Source: an uncultured Bacteroidota bacterium (GTDB lineage Bacteria; Bacteroidota; Bacteroidia; Bacteroidales; F082). Taken from it: 38,502 bases of DNA. This document shows positions 1 through 7,722 of this stretch, one piece after another (the first letter of the stretch is position 1; each line of letters starts with the position of its first letter). Below the pieces are notes generated by a model. It did not search any database. It saw nothing but the letters and a program-made list of their open reading frames with translations, and was not told the origin of the DNA. The DNA lies in contig CAJXKB010000021.1 of NCBI GenBank assembly GCA_913055825.1, forward strand, positions 1 through 38,502, in the 5' to 3' direction. A program made the position numbers and the translations under genes.

Positions 1-88
1 TTGGTCGCCATGCCCTCCCCTGCCGCCAAGGCTTTTGTGCTTCCGGGTTGCCGCTGCCATCCTTGCCTGAACCATCCACGGCAATCAT
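1..88 (-). CDS. Possible 5' end of a gene running off the window
   Basis: On the minus strand an ATG at 88 opens a frame that stays open to the window edge and begins MIAVDGSGKDGSGNPEAQKP. The Gly/Asp/Lys-rich start matches no family I know. A GGAG-like string lies about 35 bases upstream, too far to support the start. Only 29 codons are visible, so this could equally be non-coding. The 170 bases between it and the next gene hold AT-rich sequence in which I see no clear promoter. Confidence 0.2.
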   Translation of the reverse strand, partial: MIAVDGSGKDGSGNPEAQKPWRQGRAWRP

Positions 89-260
89 TTTGAGATGCAA
101 TAGTTTTAATTTTTGAGGAGATTAACAATCCCTCCACTATATTGAGGATTATTAACAAACTTTTTCAATTGTTTCATAAACTTTATCCTAGAAAAAGAAG
201 AAAAACATCATAAAATACTTTATCTTTAGCTTTTTAAAAAGAAGCCCAAAAAATACAGTT

Positions 261-1754
261 ATGTTATTCAATAATCAATTACCTATTACAAAGCTGGTTG
301 ATAAGAAGATACTTAGAAGAATCTTTCGCACTATTGGAAGATATCTCAACAAAAACACTTCTACCGGCACAACCGTATTGAATTATAGGAGCCCGGAAGA
401 ACTCAGAAAAAAGATTGATCTTTCAATAGACAGTAATGGGAAAGACAATGACTGGCTCATTAAAATATTGCATATTTATCTGAAATACAGTGTTCGTACG
501 ACACATCGCAATTTCAACAACCAGTTATTTTCAGCATTCAACTTTCCCTCATTTATCGGAGAAATTATTTCTACCCTCACCAACACAACCATGGCAACTT
601 ACGAGGCAGCACCTTTAGCCACCTTAATGGAGAAGGAGCTCATTGATAAAGTGAATACTTTAGTTGGCTTTAAAACAAAAGATAATGCTGCTGACGGCAT
701 CATGGTACCCGGGGGAAGTTATGCTAATTTAATGGCATTGATGTGCGCCCGTTACCAAGCCGCCCCCGAAACCAAAGAACAGGGTATTGGTAACATTCCT
801 TTAAAAGCTTTTGTTTCCGATCAGGCACACTATTCCTTTAAAAAGATGATAAACGTGCTCGGCATTGGCACAAATGCATTAGTTGAAATCCCATCCGACA
901 AAAACGGACAAATGAACACAACGTTGCTTGAAAATGCCATTAAGGAATCCATTTCAAAAGGAGAGCGTCCATTTTTTGTAGGTGCCACAGCAGGCACAAC
1001 GGTTTTCGGAGCTTTTGACCCTTTCGGGGAAATCGCATCTATTGCAAAAAAATACAAATTATGGATGCATGTTGACGGTGCGTGGGGTGGTTTTATTTTG
1101 TTATACAACAACAGTTTAAAGAAAAAATTATTAAATGGAATAGAGCTGGCCGATTCGTTTTCGTGGGATGCCCACAAAATGATGGGAGTCCCGCTGTATG
1201 CGTCCTTCTTTTTATGTAAACACGAAGGGTTAATGTTAAAAAGCAATTCTGTGCAGGGGGGAAACTATTTGTTTCATTCTACCGAAAATACTACTTTTGA
1301 TACAGGACCGAAATCGTTACAGTGCGGCAGGCATGTTGACGCACTGAAAGTTTGGCTTGCATGGAAGTTTTATGGCGACAAAGGATATAGCGATATGATT
1401 GACGACTTGTATGCCAAGGCCAGGTATTTAAAGAAGCTTATTTTGAAAAACTCATGGTTCGAATTAATAGCTGATCCTCAATATTTTAATGTTTGTTTCC
1501 GAATCAAACATCCTAAAATCGACATGAACCTCAACGACCTCAATTTGGAAATCCGTAACAGACTTTTGCGCAGCGGAAGTTATTTTACCAATTATGCCAT
1601 TTCACAAAACGGCTCGGTATTTTTCCGGTTCATTGTAAATGCATCTTCCACAAAAGAAGATTACAAACAATTTCTCAACAAGTTACTTAATGAAACCGGG
1701 GAGTATATAAAAGAAAAGTATCTTCCGGATAAAAATGCCGAAATTGTTTCCTGA
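261..1754 (+). CDS. PLP-dependent group II decarboxylase (glutamate / cysteine sulfinate decarboxylase type)
   Basis: This 497-aa cytosolic enzyme removes the alpha-carboxylate of an amino acid using pyridoxal phosphate. Seen: the FNNQLFSAFN and TYEAAPLATLMEKE blocks typical of GAD65 and cysteine-sulfinate decarboxylase, a ring-stacking His at 190 (SDQAHYSF), the cofactor Asp 272 in HVDGAWGG, and the Schiff-base Lys 306 in SWDAHKMMGVP. The whole chain resembles animal cysteine-sulfinate decarboxylase closely, so glutamate, aspartate and cysteine sulfinate are all candidate substrates; sequence reading alone cannot choose. Length is normal. The first ATG is used because the N-terminal helix before the domain is family-like. 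The gene stands alone, with no antiporter next to it as would be expected in a GAD acid-resistance system. A weak -7-like TATCTTTA lies at 221-228. Confidence 0.88.
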   Translation: MLFNNQLPITKLVDKKILRRIFRTIGRYLNKNTSTGTTVLNYRSPEELRKKIDLSIDSNGKDNDWLIKILHIYLKYSVRTTHRNFNNQLFSAFNFPSFIGEIISTLTNTTMATYEAAPLATLMEKELIDKVNTLVGFKTKDNAADGIMVPGGSYANLMALMCARYQAAPETKEQGIGNIPLKAFVSDQAHYSFKKMINVLGIGTNALVEIPSDKNGQMNTTLLENAIKESISKGERPFFVGATAGTTVFGAFDPFGEIASIAKKYKLWMHVDGAWGGFILLYNNSLKKKLLNGIELADSFSWDAHKMMGVPLYASFFLCKHEGLMLKSNSVQGGNYLFHSTENTTFDTGPKSLQCGRHVDALKVWLAWKFYGDKGYSDMIDDLYAKARYLKKLILKNSWFELIADPQYFNVCFRIKHPKIDMNLNDLNLEIRNRLLRSGSYFTNYAISQNGSVFFRFIVNASSTKEDYKQFLNKLLNETGEYIKEKYLPDKNAEIVS

Positions 1755-1861
1755 TAATGCTTCTTTTATTTGGAACCGGTAATGGAAATAAATAATCGGG
1801 GATTTCAACTTAAATCTATTAATCGCTCTAATTCTTTGGTGTATTCAAATTATTGCTAAAT

Positions 1862-2036
1862 AGAGTCTGCTGATTTTTTCAAAAAACACTCATAATCAAC
1901 AAATAATCCGGTTTTTATGTTGATAATTTGAGGTTGTAAATGTTGTGTAAATGCTAAGAACTCCGGGACGGATAAAAACGATGACGAACCGACACAGGGA
2001 GACCTTCCCAACAAAGGCACATTAAAAGCAGACTCT
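1862..2036. mobile_element. MITE-like element with 10-bp terminal inverted repeats and a 4-bp target duplication
   Basis: The element starts AGAGTCTGCT (1862-1871) and ends with the exact reverse complement AGCAGACTCT (2027-2036). Both outer flanks read AAAT (1858-1861 and 2037-2040), consistent with a 4-bp target-site duplication. The 175-bp interior has no convincing reading frame and no transposase. Ends of the form CAGCAGACTCTA look familiar from Bacteroidota insertion sequences, but I cannot name the family. I infer a non-autonomous derivative or internally deleted IS. Confidence 0.55.
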
Positions 2037-2070
2037 AAATAAAGGTGTATAACTCTCTCACCGGTTTAGT

Positions 2071-2337
2071 TCAACATCGGCATAAGACAAGCGATTTTTC
2101 TCCAAAATCGATACGGGACCCCATCTTTTCAATATCTAAGCGTCCTCCTGAGGGTAAACTTACAGGAGCGTTTTCCTCATCGAAGAAAATTGTCTTGAAT
2201 GTATTCTCACGCTGCGCTTCCCAATATTGACGCTGCCGATAGCTATCGTCATCAAGCTTTCGCTACGAAACACCCTTGAGGATATAAGGTGTTTGTATAA
2301 ACCGCTCCGGTTGAATGTAGCTTTGGGATTTTCTCAT
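2071..2337 (-). pseudogene. Broken small reading frame behind the FAH gene, with a palindrome near the break
   Basis: Directly after the FAH stop (TAA then ATG, no gap) a minus-strand frame reads MRKSQSYIQPERFIQTPYIL and reaches an in-frame TAG at 2263-2265. The same frame then continues for about 63 codons, including QRQYWEAQRENTFKTIFFDE, to TGA at 2071. Both halves look protein-like. The TAG lies just upstream (in reading direction) of a stretch containing the CGATAGCTATCG palindrome. I infer an 88-codon gene interrupted by a short palindromic insertion. The product is not recognised, and a chance open frame remains possible. Confidence 0.3.
2237..2248. repeat. CGATAGCTATCG palindrome
   Basis: A perfect 12-bp palindrome. 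The same GATAGCTATC core sits at 20489-20506 inside a tRNA relic, where it is clearly an insertion. A related palindrome with core CGAAAGCTTTCG is at 37656-37673. These look like members of a small dispersed palindrome family. Confidence 0.5.
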
Positions 2338-2949
2338 TTACTTCACATTAAATTCCAGTAATTTTTCCTCTCCGATGAAGACTTCAAAATGATCATTAAT
2401 TTGAATGGGGCCCACGCCGGCAGGTGTGCCTGTAAAAATCAGGTCGCCGGGTTTCAGGGAGACAAATTGAGAAACATAAGAAATAATACGGTCGAAACTA
2501 AACATCATGTCCTCGGTATTACCCTGCTGGCGGATTTCGCCGTTTATTTTCAATGAAAATTTGATATTGTTCAGATCAGCGAATTGACTTTTCGGCAGGA
2601 ATTTTCCCACGGGTGCCGACTGGTCAAAAGCTTTGGCGATTTCCCAAGGAAGGCCTTTTTTCTTTTGTTCTGCCTGCAGGTCGCGGGCAGTGAAGTCGAT
2701 ACCAATTCCAATTTCATCAAAATATTTATGGGCAAACTGTTCTTCGATATGCCGTCCGTTGCGGTTAATTTTGAGTACGATTTCCGTTTCGTACTGTACA
2801 TTTTTTGAGAAATCGGGATAAAAAAACGGATTGTTTTTTTGAAGAAGGGCCGTATCGGGTTTCATAAAAAAAACAGGCTTTTCGGGCACTGCGTTATTCA
2901 GTTCTTTGGCGTGTTCGCGATAATTACGGCCAATACAAATAATTTTCAT
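2338..2949 (-). CDS. Fumarylacetoacetate hydrolase (FAH) family protein
   Basis: This 203-aa protein is the single-domain, short form of the FAH fold, whose members hydrolyse or decarboxylate acylpyruvate-like beta-diketo acids with a divalent metal. Seen: CIGRNYREHAKEL at the N-terminus, metal-site acidic residues in YETEI (53-57) and GIDFTARD (83-90), and the C-terminal FTGTPAGVGPI loop (172-182). Likely substrates by family are acylpyruvates, with oxaloacetate tautomerisation as an alternative; neither can be fixed here. The start is firm because MKIICIGRNY aligns with family N-termini. It lies 36 bp behind the exonuclease gene on the same strand, so the two are probably co-transcribed. 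Confidence 0.85.
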   Translation of the reverse strand: MKIICIGRNYREHAKELNNAVPEKPVFFMKPDTALLQKNNPFFYPDFSKNVQYETEIVLKINRNGRHIEEQFAHKYFDEIGIGIDFTARDLQAEQKKKGLPWEIAKAFDQSAPVGKFLPKSQFADLNNIKFSLKINGEIRQQGNTEDMMFSFDRIISYVSQFVSLKPGDLIFTGTPAGVGPIQINDHFEVFIGEEKLLEFNVK

Positions 2950-2985
2950 GAGATTACTATTTTGTTGAGGTTATTAAAATTATTT

Positions 2986-3792
2986 TCATTTTCCGGCCAT
3001 ACGCAATTTAATGCGAGTCAGTAACTTTTTGGTGTAAAGCGGAAAATCGGCTTTTTGCATCCAATCGTAGTAAGATGGCTCCTTGCGAAAGACTTCTTCC
3101 ACGGTTTTTCCTTTGTGTTTACCAAAATTGAACATCTCCTCCCCTTTTTTGTTGTAAATAATTTGTCCAACCAAATCGGCATTGCGGTGATGGCTTGAAA
3201 ATTCAGCCAATGCATCCATGTCGTTTTTCACGGGTTGGATTACATTCCCTTCTTTGTCGGTGATTTTGGCCTCCTTGTATCGGTCGAGTTGGGCTTTTAG
3301 CACTTCATAAGTGGCCATCACATCGGCTTCGGCCGAATGGGCATTTTTCAACTCTTTTTGCAGGTAGAAACGATAAGCGGCTTTAAGTGTACGGGGTTCC
3401 ATTTTCATAAAAATATTCTGCACATCGATGAAGCGGCGGTTTTTCACTTCAAAGTCGATGCCGGCCCTGAGAAATTCTTCCACGAGCATGGGAATATCAA
3501 AACGGTTGGAATTATACCCTGCCAAATCACAATTATTCAGAAAGCGATAAATGTCTTTGGCCACCTGTTTAAAAGTGGGCTTGTCGGCAATCATTTCTTT
3601 GCTGATGCCATGAATACTTTCCGCCTCTTCCGAAATAGGATAATCGGGGTTCAGCAGCCAGGTTTTGGTTTCGGTACTACCGTTTGGATTTACTTTAATG
3701 ATGCACAACTCGATGATGCGGTCTTTCGACACATTAAGCCCGGTACTTTCGATATCGAAAAAGGCCATTGGGCGCTTTAAGTTCAGTTCCAT
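2986..3792 (-). CDS. DEDD-type 3'-5' exonuclease with C-terminal DUF3820-like domain
   Basis: A 268-aa protein of the DNA polymerase III epsilon / DnaQ exonuclease superfamily. Exo I is FFDIESTGL with Asp13 and Glu15, exo II is GYNSNRFDIPML with Asp99, and exo III is HSAEADVMATYE with His152 and Asp157, so all four metal ligands and the general base are present (DEDDh type). After residue 215 comes MFNFGKHKGKTVEEV and a YYDWM motif, which resemble the small DUF3820 domain often joined to these nucleases in Bacteroidota. It probably acts in DNA repair or nucleic-acid turnover rather than as the replicative proofreader. A promoter box lies at 3850-3857, and the FAH gene follows 36 bp downstream. 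Confidence 0.9.
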   Translation of the reverse strand: MELNLKRPMAFFDIESTGLNVSKDRIIELCIIKVNPNGSTETKTWLLNPDYPISEEAESIHGISKEMIADKPTFKQVAKDIYRFLNNCDLAGYNSNRFDIPMLVEEFLRAGIDFEVKNRRFIDVQNIFMKMEPRTLKAAYRFYLQKELKNAHSAEADVMATYEVLKAQLDRYKEAKITDKEGNVIQPVKNDMDALAEFSSHHRNADLVGQIIYNKKGEEMFNFGKHKGKTVEEVFRKEPSYYDWMQKADFPLYTKKLLTRIKLRMAGK

Positions 3793-3849
3793 GTTTTGTT
3801 ATTTCGCCGGTGGTTGGGGCCGGTCTTTATTTCAACTGTTTACAAATGG

Positions 3850-3857
3850 CAAAGCTA
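3850..3857 (-). promoter_or_regulatory. Promoter -7 box TAGCTTTG for the exonuclease-FAH pair
   Basis: On the minus strand TAGCTTTG fits the Bacteroidota TAnnTTTG box and is followed by CC. It lies about 57 bases before the exonuclease ATG. No clean TTTG -33 box is seen at 17-23 bp upstream, so only the -7 half is supported. Confidence 0.45.
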
Positions 3858-3870
3858 TGAAAAAATGTTG

Positions 3871-3940
3871 GTTAATGGGGTAATGTGATAATGTGCTAAT
3901 GGGGTAATGTGGGAATGTGATAATGGGTTAATGTGGGAAT
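3871..3940. repeat. Degenerate tandem repeat (TAATGTG / TAATGGG units)
   Basis: Seventy bases are made of 7-9-base units such as GGGGTAATGTG, GATAATGTG and GGGAATGTG. The stretch lies between the exonuclease promoter and the GC-rich repeat at 3961 and has no coding sign. Slippage-prone intergenic repeats of this style are common in the phylum. Confidence 0.6.
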
Positions 3941-3960
3941 TCAATTTTTCATTTTTTTTG

Positions 3961-4075
3961 CGGCAGGGATTGCAGCGGATACCCCGCAGCGAGGGACGAG
4001 CGAGGAGTATGAGCGGAAAGCCCGGTGTGGTTTGCGTGGGCACTGTGCGCCGGGACCACAGCCGCCCAAAACATA
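3961..4075. repeat. GC-rich intergenic element, copy 1 (family shared with 16381-16571)
   Basis: This G+C-rich island in AT-rich surroundings contains the 25-mer at 4000-4024, which matches 22 of 25 bases at 16518-16542. Both copies start with an A(T/A)ACCCCGC(A/G)G-like string and end GCCGCCCAAAA / GCCCGCCCAAAA. Internal complementary runs (GCCCGG / CCGGGA, GTGGTTTGCG / CGCC...CCAC) suggest a folded RNA or DNA structure. It does not code. Function is unknown. Confidence 0.55.
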
Positions 4076-4077
4076 AA

Positions 4078-4120
4078 ACCTCAAAACCTCCAAACTTCAA
4101 ACCTTCAAAATCTCAAACCA
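4078..4120. repeat. Short tandem repeat of AACCTYCAAA-like decamers
   Basis: Four or so degenerate copies of a 10-base unit (AACCTCAAAA, CCTCCAAACTTCA, AACCTTCAAA, ATCTCAAACC) follow the GC-rich element. There is no coding potential. The reverse-strand form GGTTTGGAAGTTTAGAGGTTTT recurs at 9238-9259. Confidence 0.45.
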
Positions 4121-4199
4121 TCTATTTAAAAACTGTTCTAAATATGAATTCAGAAGTATTTTTCTTATGATAAATGATTCCATCAAAAAATAAAAGTCC

Positions 4200-4207
4200 T
4201 ACTTTTG
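4200..4207 (+). promoter_or_regulatory. Promoter -7 box TACTTTTG for sucC
   Basis: TACTTTTG matches TAnnTTTG exactly and sits 35 bases before the sucC ATG, giving a leader of roughly 30 nt. The -33 region (4177-4183) holds no exact TTTG. Confidence 0.5.
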
Positions 4208-4242
4208 GGCATTCATTAACGACTGTATAAAAGATTAATTGT

Positions 4243-5433
4243 ATGAACTTACACGAATATCAGGGAAAATCTATCTTGAAAGGTTACGGGGTTTCCGTAC
4301 CGGTGGGCATTGTGGCCTCTTCTCCCGACGAGGCTTTTGAAGCCGCAAAAGAAATTCAGAAACAGACCGGTTCGGACAAATGGGCTGTAAAAGCTCAGGT
4401 ACATGCCGGCGGACGCGGGAAAGGCGGCGGAGTTAAAATTGCTAAAAGCCTGGACGAAGTTAAAATGTATGCCGACCAGATTATTGGCATGCACTTAGTG
4501 ACCCCTCAGACCAAAAAAGAAGGCAAACTGGTTCGCAGAGTATTAATCGAACAAAATATTTACTACCCTGGCCCTGAGAATGTTGAAGAATATTACATGA
4601 GCATCTTGCTCAACCGTGCCGAAGGCCGTAACATGGTGATGTATTCACCCCGCGGCGGGATGAACATTGAGGCGGTAGCCGCTGAAACACCCGAGCAAAT
4701 TTATACCGAAACCATCGACCCCAAAGTGGGTTTACAGGGTTTTCAGGCCCGTCGCATTGCTTTTAACCTGGGTTTAAGTGGCGTGGCTTTTAAAGAAATG
4801 GTGAAATTTGTTTCAGCACTTTACAAGGCTTATGAAGGTACGGATGCCAGCCTTTTTGAAATTAACCCGGTAATTAAAGCTGCAGATGGTAAAGTGTATG
4901 CTGCTGACTCGAAAGTGGTTGTGGATAACAATTCGCTTTTCCGCCATAAAGATATCGCACACATGCGCGATCTGGCCGAAGAAGACCCCACAGAAGTGGA
5001 AGCCAGCCGTTTTGATTTGAACTTTGTGAAATTAGATGGCAATGTTGGTTGTATGGTGAACGGTGCAGGCCTGGCCATGGCCACTATGGACATGATTAAA
5101 ATGTCGGGTGGCGATCCTGCTAATTTTCTTGATGTTGGAGGCACTGCCGATGCTAAACGTGTTGAACAGGCTTTCCGTATTATTTTGAAAGACCCCAATG
5201 TTAAGGCCATACTGGTAAATATTTTTGGTGGAATTGTCCGTTGCGACCGTGTTGCACAAGGAATTGTGGATGCCTATAAAAATATTGGCGAAATACATAT
5301 ACCGATTATCGTTCGTTTACAGGGGACTAATGCCGAAGAAGGTAAAGAGCTGATTGACAAATCAGGCTTAAAAGTACTTTCAGCCATTCAGTTAGGCGAA
5401 GCTGCCAAGCTGGTGAGCGAAGTAGTTGGATAA
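4243..5433 (+). CDS. sucC: Succinyl-CoA ligase [ADP-forming] subunit beta
   Basis: This 396-aa subunit of succinyl-CoA synthetase carries the ATP-grasp nucleotide site and, with SucD, interconverts succinyl-CoA + ADP + Pi and succinate + CoA + ATP. Seen: MNLHEYQGKSILKGYGV at the N-terminus, the ATP-grasp stretch KAQVHAGGRGKGGGVKIA (about 48-65), LFEINPV near 205, and the C-terminal CoA-ligase domain with GNVGCMVNGAGLAMATMD and VNIFGGIVRCD. Length is normal. The alpha subunit SucD is not in this window: a terminator follows immediately and the next gene is on the other strand, so the partner must be encoded elsewhere. With the methylmalonyl-CoA decarboxylase-like gene at 9327 it fits succinate/propionate-type carbon flow, but the two are not co-transcribed. 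Confidence 0.95.
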   Translation: MNLHEYQGKSILKGYGVSVPVGIVASSPDEAFEAAKEIQKQTGSDKWAVKAQVHAGGRGKGGGVKIAKSLDEVKMYADQIIGMHLVTPQTKKEGKLVRRVLIEQNIYYPGPENVEEYYMSILLNRAEGRNMVMYSPRGGMNIEAVAAETPEQIYTETIDPKVGLQGFQARRIAFNLGLSGVAFKEMVKFVSALYKAYEGTDASLFEINPVIKAADGKVYAADSKVVVDNNSLFRHKDIAHMRDLAEEDPTEVEASRFDLNFVKLDGNVGCMVNGAGLAMATMDMIKMSGGDPANFLDVGGTADAKRVEQAFRIILKDPNVKAILVNIFGGIVRCDRVAQGIVDAYKNIGEIHIPIIVRLQGTNAEEGKELIDKSGLKVLSAIQLGEAAKLVSEVVG

Positions 5434-5458
5434 TACGACTAATTTAAACATCGAAGAA

Positions 5459-5487
5459 AAGGCTGCCCGGAATGAGCAGCCTTTTTT
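5459..5487 (+). terminator. Rho-independent terminator after sucC
   Basis: AAGGCTGC (5459-5466) pairs with GCAGCCTT (5476-5483) around a 9-base loop, followed by a T-run to 5487. The minus-strand form also ends in TTTTC, so it may stop transcription from the converging aminotransferase gene too. Confidence 0.8.
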
Positions 5488-5540
5488 GTTTCCTTTCCCT
5501 TGCAAAGGAACACAAAGCGTTACAAAAAATTATGAAGGGC

Positions 5541-6368
5541 TTACCATTCAAACTGTTTCAGATCATTTTCTGCCAACGCATCGTAGGCTTCCATAAGTTT
5601 GTGAACCATTGGGTGATTTACATTGTAAGTTATCCCTTCAAGTTGAGCTACCGGAAGCACTTTGGGGGATGTACCGGTTAAAAAACAGGCATCAAAAGTT
5701 ACAATTTCATTTTTGTTAATATGGTGTTGTTTGAGCTGAATACCATTTTCAAGTGCCAGCTCCATAACTTTCAGGCGGGTTACGCCGGGCAGCACCAGTG
5801 AGACGTCAGGGGTAACCAGCGCGTCATCCTTAACAAAAAACACATTTGAGCGGCTGCCTTCGGTTACCAATCCTCTTGAATTACAGTAAACGACTTCAAA
5901 ACAGTTTTTCTTTTTAATAATCTCATCAGCTTTTTCGCGAAGGGCATACAATGCTTTTTTTGCATTAGGACGGGGACGCTCAGCTTCCATAATTTCGGCT
6001 TTGACCCCATCGGCATACTGTTGGCCCGAAGGATAATAAAAAGGCATCATCCAGGCCATAAAGCAGGTTTCCCCATCCGGGCTTTTATGGTAAAGAAATT
6101 TAATATTTCCCGTTGAAATTTTGTTGTATTCCAACAAAGCCTTTAACCGTTGTCTAATCAAATCCGGCTCAAAAGGAATGGTAATATTTTCAAATTGTGC
6201 CGAGTTATAAAAGCGGCGAATATGGTCGTCCAAAAACAACGGGATACTCTCCTGAACACGAAGTACTTCGTAAATAGCAAGTCCTTTTTTTAAAGGATAA
6301 GGGTTAAAATCGCAGGTAGAACGTATTTCGCCGTTAAACACAAAATAATTCAGCAAAGCTATTTCCAT
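5541..6368 (-). CDS. Class IV aminotransferase (branched-chain aminotransferase / aminodeoxychorismate lyase family)
   Basis: A 275-aa fold-type IV PLP enzyme. Seen: the N-terminal LNYFVFNGEI, the VLRVQESIPLFLDDHIRRF block, candidate Schiff-base Lys137/138 in RPNAKKALY, and the cofactor-binding EGSRSNVFFVKD and LPGVTRLKVMELA segments. It could be a branched-chain or D-amino-acid aminotransferase or an aminodeoxychorismate lyase (PabC) for folate. The short length and divergent lysine region make the substrate uncertain, and no pabB or pabA gene is adjacent to help. It follows the DUF2007 gene by 59 bp on the same strand and converges on sucC across a shared terminator. Confidence 0.8.
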   Translation of the reverse strand: MEIALLNYFVFNGEIRSTCDFNPYPLKKGLAIYEVLRVQESIPLFLDDHIRRFYNSAQFENITIPFEPDLIRQRLKALLEYNKISTGNIKFLYHKSPDGETCFMAWMMPFYYPSGQQYADGVKAEIMEAERPRPNAKKALYALREKADEIIKKKNCFEVVYCNSRGLVTEGSRSNVFFVKDDALVTPDVSLVLPGVTRLKVMELALENGIQLKQHHINKNEIVTFDACFLTGTSPKVLPVAQLEGITYNVNHPMVHKLMEAYDALAENDLKQFEW

Positions 6369-6427
6369 AGCAAAAGGCTTAAACTAGCAAGGGCATTTGC
6401 AAAATCAGCATAGTCAGGAAGCCGGGG

Positions 6428-6661
6428 TTATTTCCGGGACTTAAAATATTCTTCAAGTAGTTCATTAGCCCTTTCAAGATTTGAACTTTCCACATAAAGT
6501 TGTGTACTGTCCTCAGGCGAACCGTTGGCCCATCCGGCATCAATACTTGATTGTAACCTGTTTCTACGGATACTTCCAATGCCGTTTTTTTTAAGAAGGT
6601 CTTCAAGGTACATGGCCTCCACATCCGATCCGGTATATACTCGTTTTATGTCGTCACTCAT
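6428..6661 (-). CDS. DUF2007-like small protein
   Basis: A 77-aa protein with the pattern of the DUF2007 (putative signal-transducing protein) family: an N-terminal IKRVYTGSDVEAMYLEDLL strand-helix, a central IGSIRR, and a C-terminal LYVESSNLERANELLEEYF. In this family the fold resembles PII-like small alpha-beta proteins and the function is unknown. It has no membrane segment or catalytic motif. It sits between the EamA transporter (55 bp upstream) and the aminotransferase, probably in one transcript. A 7-of-8 -7-like TACTTTTA lies upstream within that gap. Confidence 0.75.
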   Translation of the reverse strand: MSDDIKRVYTGSDVEAMYLEDLLKKNGIGSIRRNRLQSSIDAGWANGSPEDSTQLYVESSNLERANELLEEYFKSRK

Positions 6662-6716
6662 AATTTTTCAGTTTTAAATTTTATATAAAAGTAATAAAAA
6701 AATAGCAGCCATCACC

Positions 6717-7619
6717 TCAACTACTTAATTTAATTATAGCAAAAACCATAATCGCAGCACTGATTAATTGGACAGGGGAAAGTATGGTACCATTAAAAAG
6801 GTAGTCGAAAAGTATGGCCGAGATGGGAAACAACAACTCGCTAATTGTGGCTACAATTGCCTTTACGCGTCGCAAACCGTAGTAATAGATAAATATAGCC
6901 CCTGAACCCGTTGTAAGACCAATAAGTATAAAAAACAGCCAATGCATATTATCGGTATGGACAATCTCGGTGTATTTGCCAAAAATAACCACATAAAACA
7001 GCATAATAACCGTTGTAAACCCGTAACGAAAAAATGTCGCGGTTACAAAGTTGAAGTTCATCAATATTTTTTTAGAAAATACGGTTGAGCTCCCAAATGA
7101 GAATGCAGCGAGAATAGCGAGCAATGCTGCATAAACAGTATTCTTGTCGCTATGCATTGATGGTAAATGAAATCCAAAAGTCAGAAAATAGCTGGCCACA
7201 ATAGCCAAGGATGCCCAAATTGCAAAATCCTTTTTAATTTTTTCCTTTAACAGAATAGCTGCCAGGCTGATGGCAAAAATAGGTTGTAGCTTTTGAAGTA
7301 GCACAACCACCGAAAGATCCTGAAAATTAACGAGGAATAGCGCTTTTACAATAGCCATAGTCCCAATTCCGCCCCCGAACAAAGCAATCAGGCCGAAAGT
7401 AACATAATCCTGACGAAGGAAATTTTTTAACTGGGCATATTCGCGAAACAGGAAAATATTCATCAGGAGAAAAGGAATCAGATGCAACATAAACACCACA
7501 TAGCCCACATCAAGTCCCTGCAAACGTGGTGTTAACACAACCCCGTCGAATCCCCATAAAATGGCAGAGAAGCCTATAGCTACAGTCCCTTTAACTAATT
7601 CTGAATTACGTATTTTCAT
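6717..7619 (-). CDS. EamA-family (DMT superfamily) transporter
   Basis: A 300-aa integral membrane protein with about ten hydrophobic helices arranged as two EamA repeats (roughly 10-145 and 160-298). Telltale pieces are ILWGFDGVV in helix 1, the QKLQPIFAISLAAILLKEKI block closing repeat 1, and ELLFPISAILFDYLF in repeat 2. Family members export amino acids and other small metabolites by proton exchange, or take up nucleotide sugars and similar compounds; the substrate cannot be told here. It has its own canonical promoter at 7637-7669 and is likely the first gene of the transcript running into DUF2007 and the aminotransferase, which makes amino-acid-related export an attractive but unproven guess. 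Confidence 0.88.
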   Translation of the reverse strand: MKIRNSELVKGTVAIGFSAILWGFDGVVLTPRLQGLDVGYVVFMLHLIPFLLMNIFLFREYAQLKNFLRQDYVTFGLIALFGGGIGTMAIVKALFLVNFQDLSVVVLLQKLQPIFAISLAAILLKEKIKKDFAIWASLAIVASYFLTFGFHLPSMHSDKNTVYAALLAILAAFSFGSSTVFSKKILMNFNFVTATFFRYGFTTVIMLFYVVIFGKYTEIVHTDNMHWLFFILIGLTTGSGAIFIYYYGLRRVKAIVATISELLFPISAILFDYLFNGTILSPVQLISAAIMVFAIIKLSS

Positions 7620-7636
7620 TTGTTTTTATCAGTCGG

Positions 7637-7669
7637 CAAAGGTATGGAAATTCAAAGTTGGAAACACAA
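7637..7669 (-). promoter_or_regulatory. Bacteroidota promoter for the EamA operon (TTG-N22-TACCTTTG)
   Basis: On the minus strand TACCTTTG (7644-7637) matches TAnnTTTG and is preceded by TTG (7669-7667) at a 22-bp spacing. The predicted start is about 10-15 bases before the ATG at 7619, giving a very short leader. Confidence 0.65.
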
Positions 7670-7722
7670 CCCTCTTCGCTTGTAAAAAAAGCTGTTTTCC
7701 ATCTACTTTTTTAAGGGGACTT

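Noticed and set aside
2045-2230. 61-codon plus-strand frame in the gap after the decarboxylase
   Set aside because: The opposite strand reads more like protein, and the frame starts at the edge of the MITE-like element without a promoter.
3871-3940. Possible CRISPR array
   Set aside because: The units are 7-9 bases, degenerate and without spacers, and no cas gene is present.
3855-4100. 81-codon frame across the repeat-rich gap before sucC
   Set aside because: It spans a tandem repeat and the GC-rich element; its repetitive SHINPLSHSHITPLAHYHIT sequence is a product of the DNA repeat.
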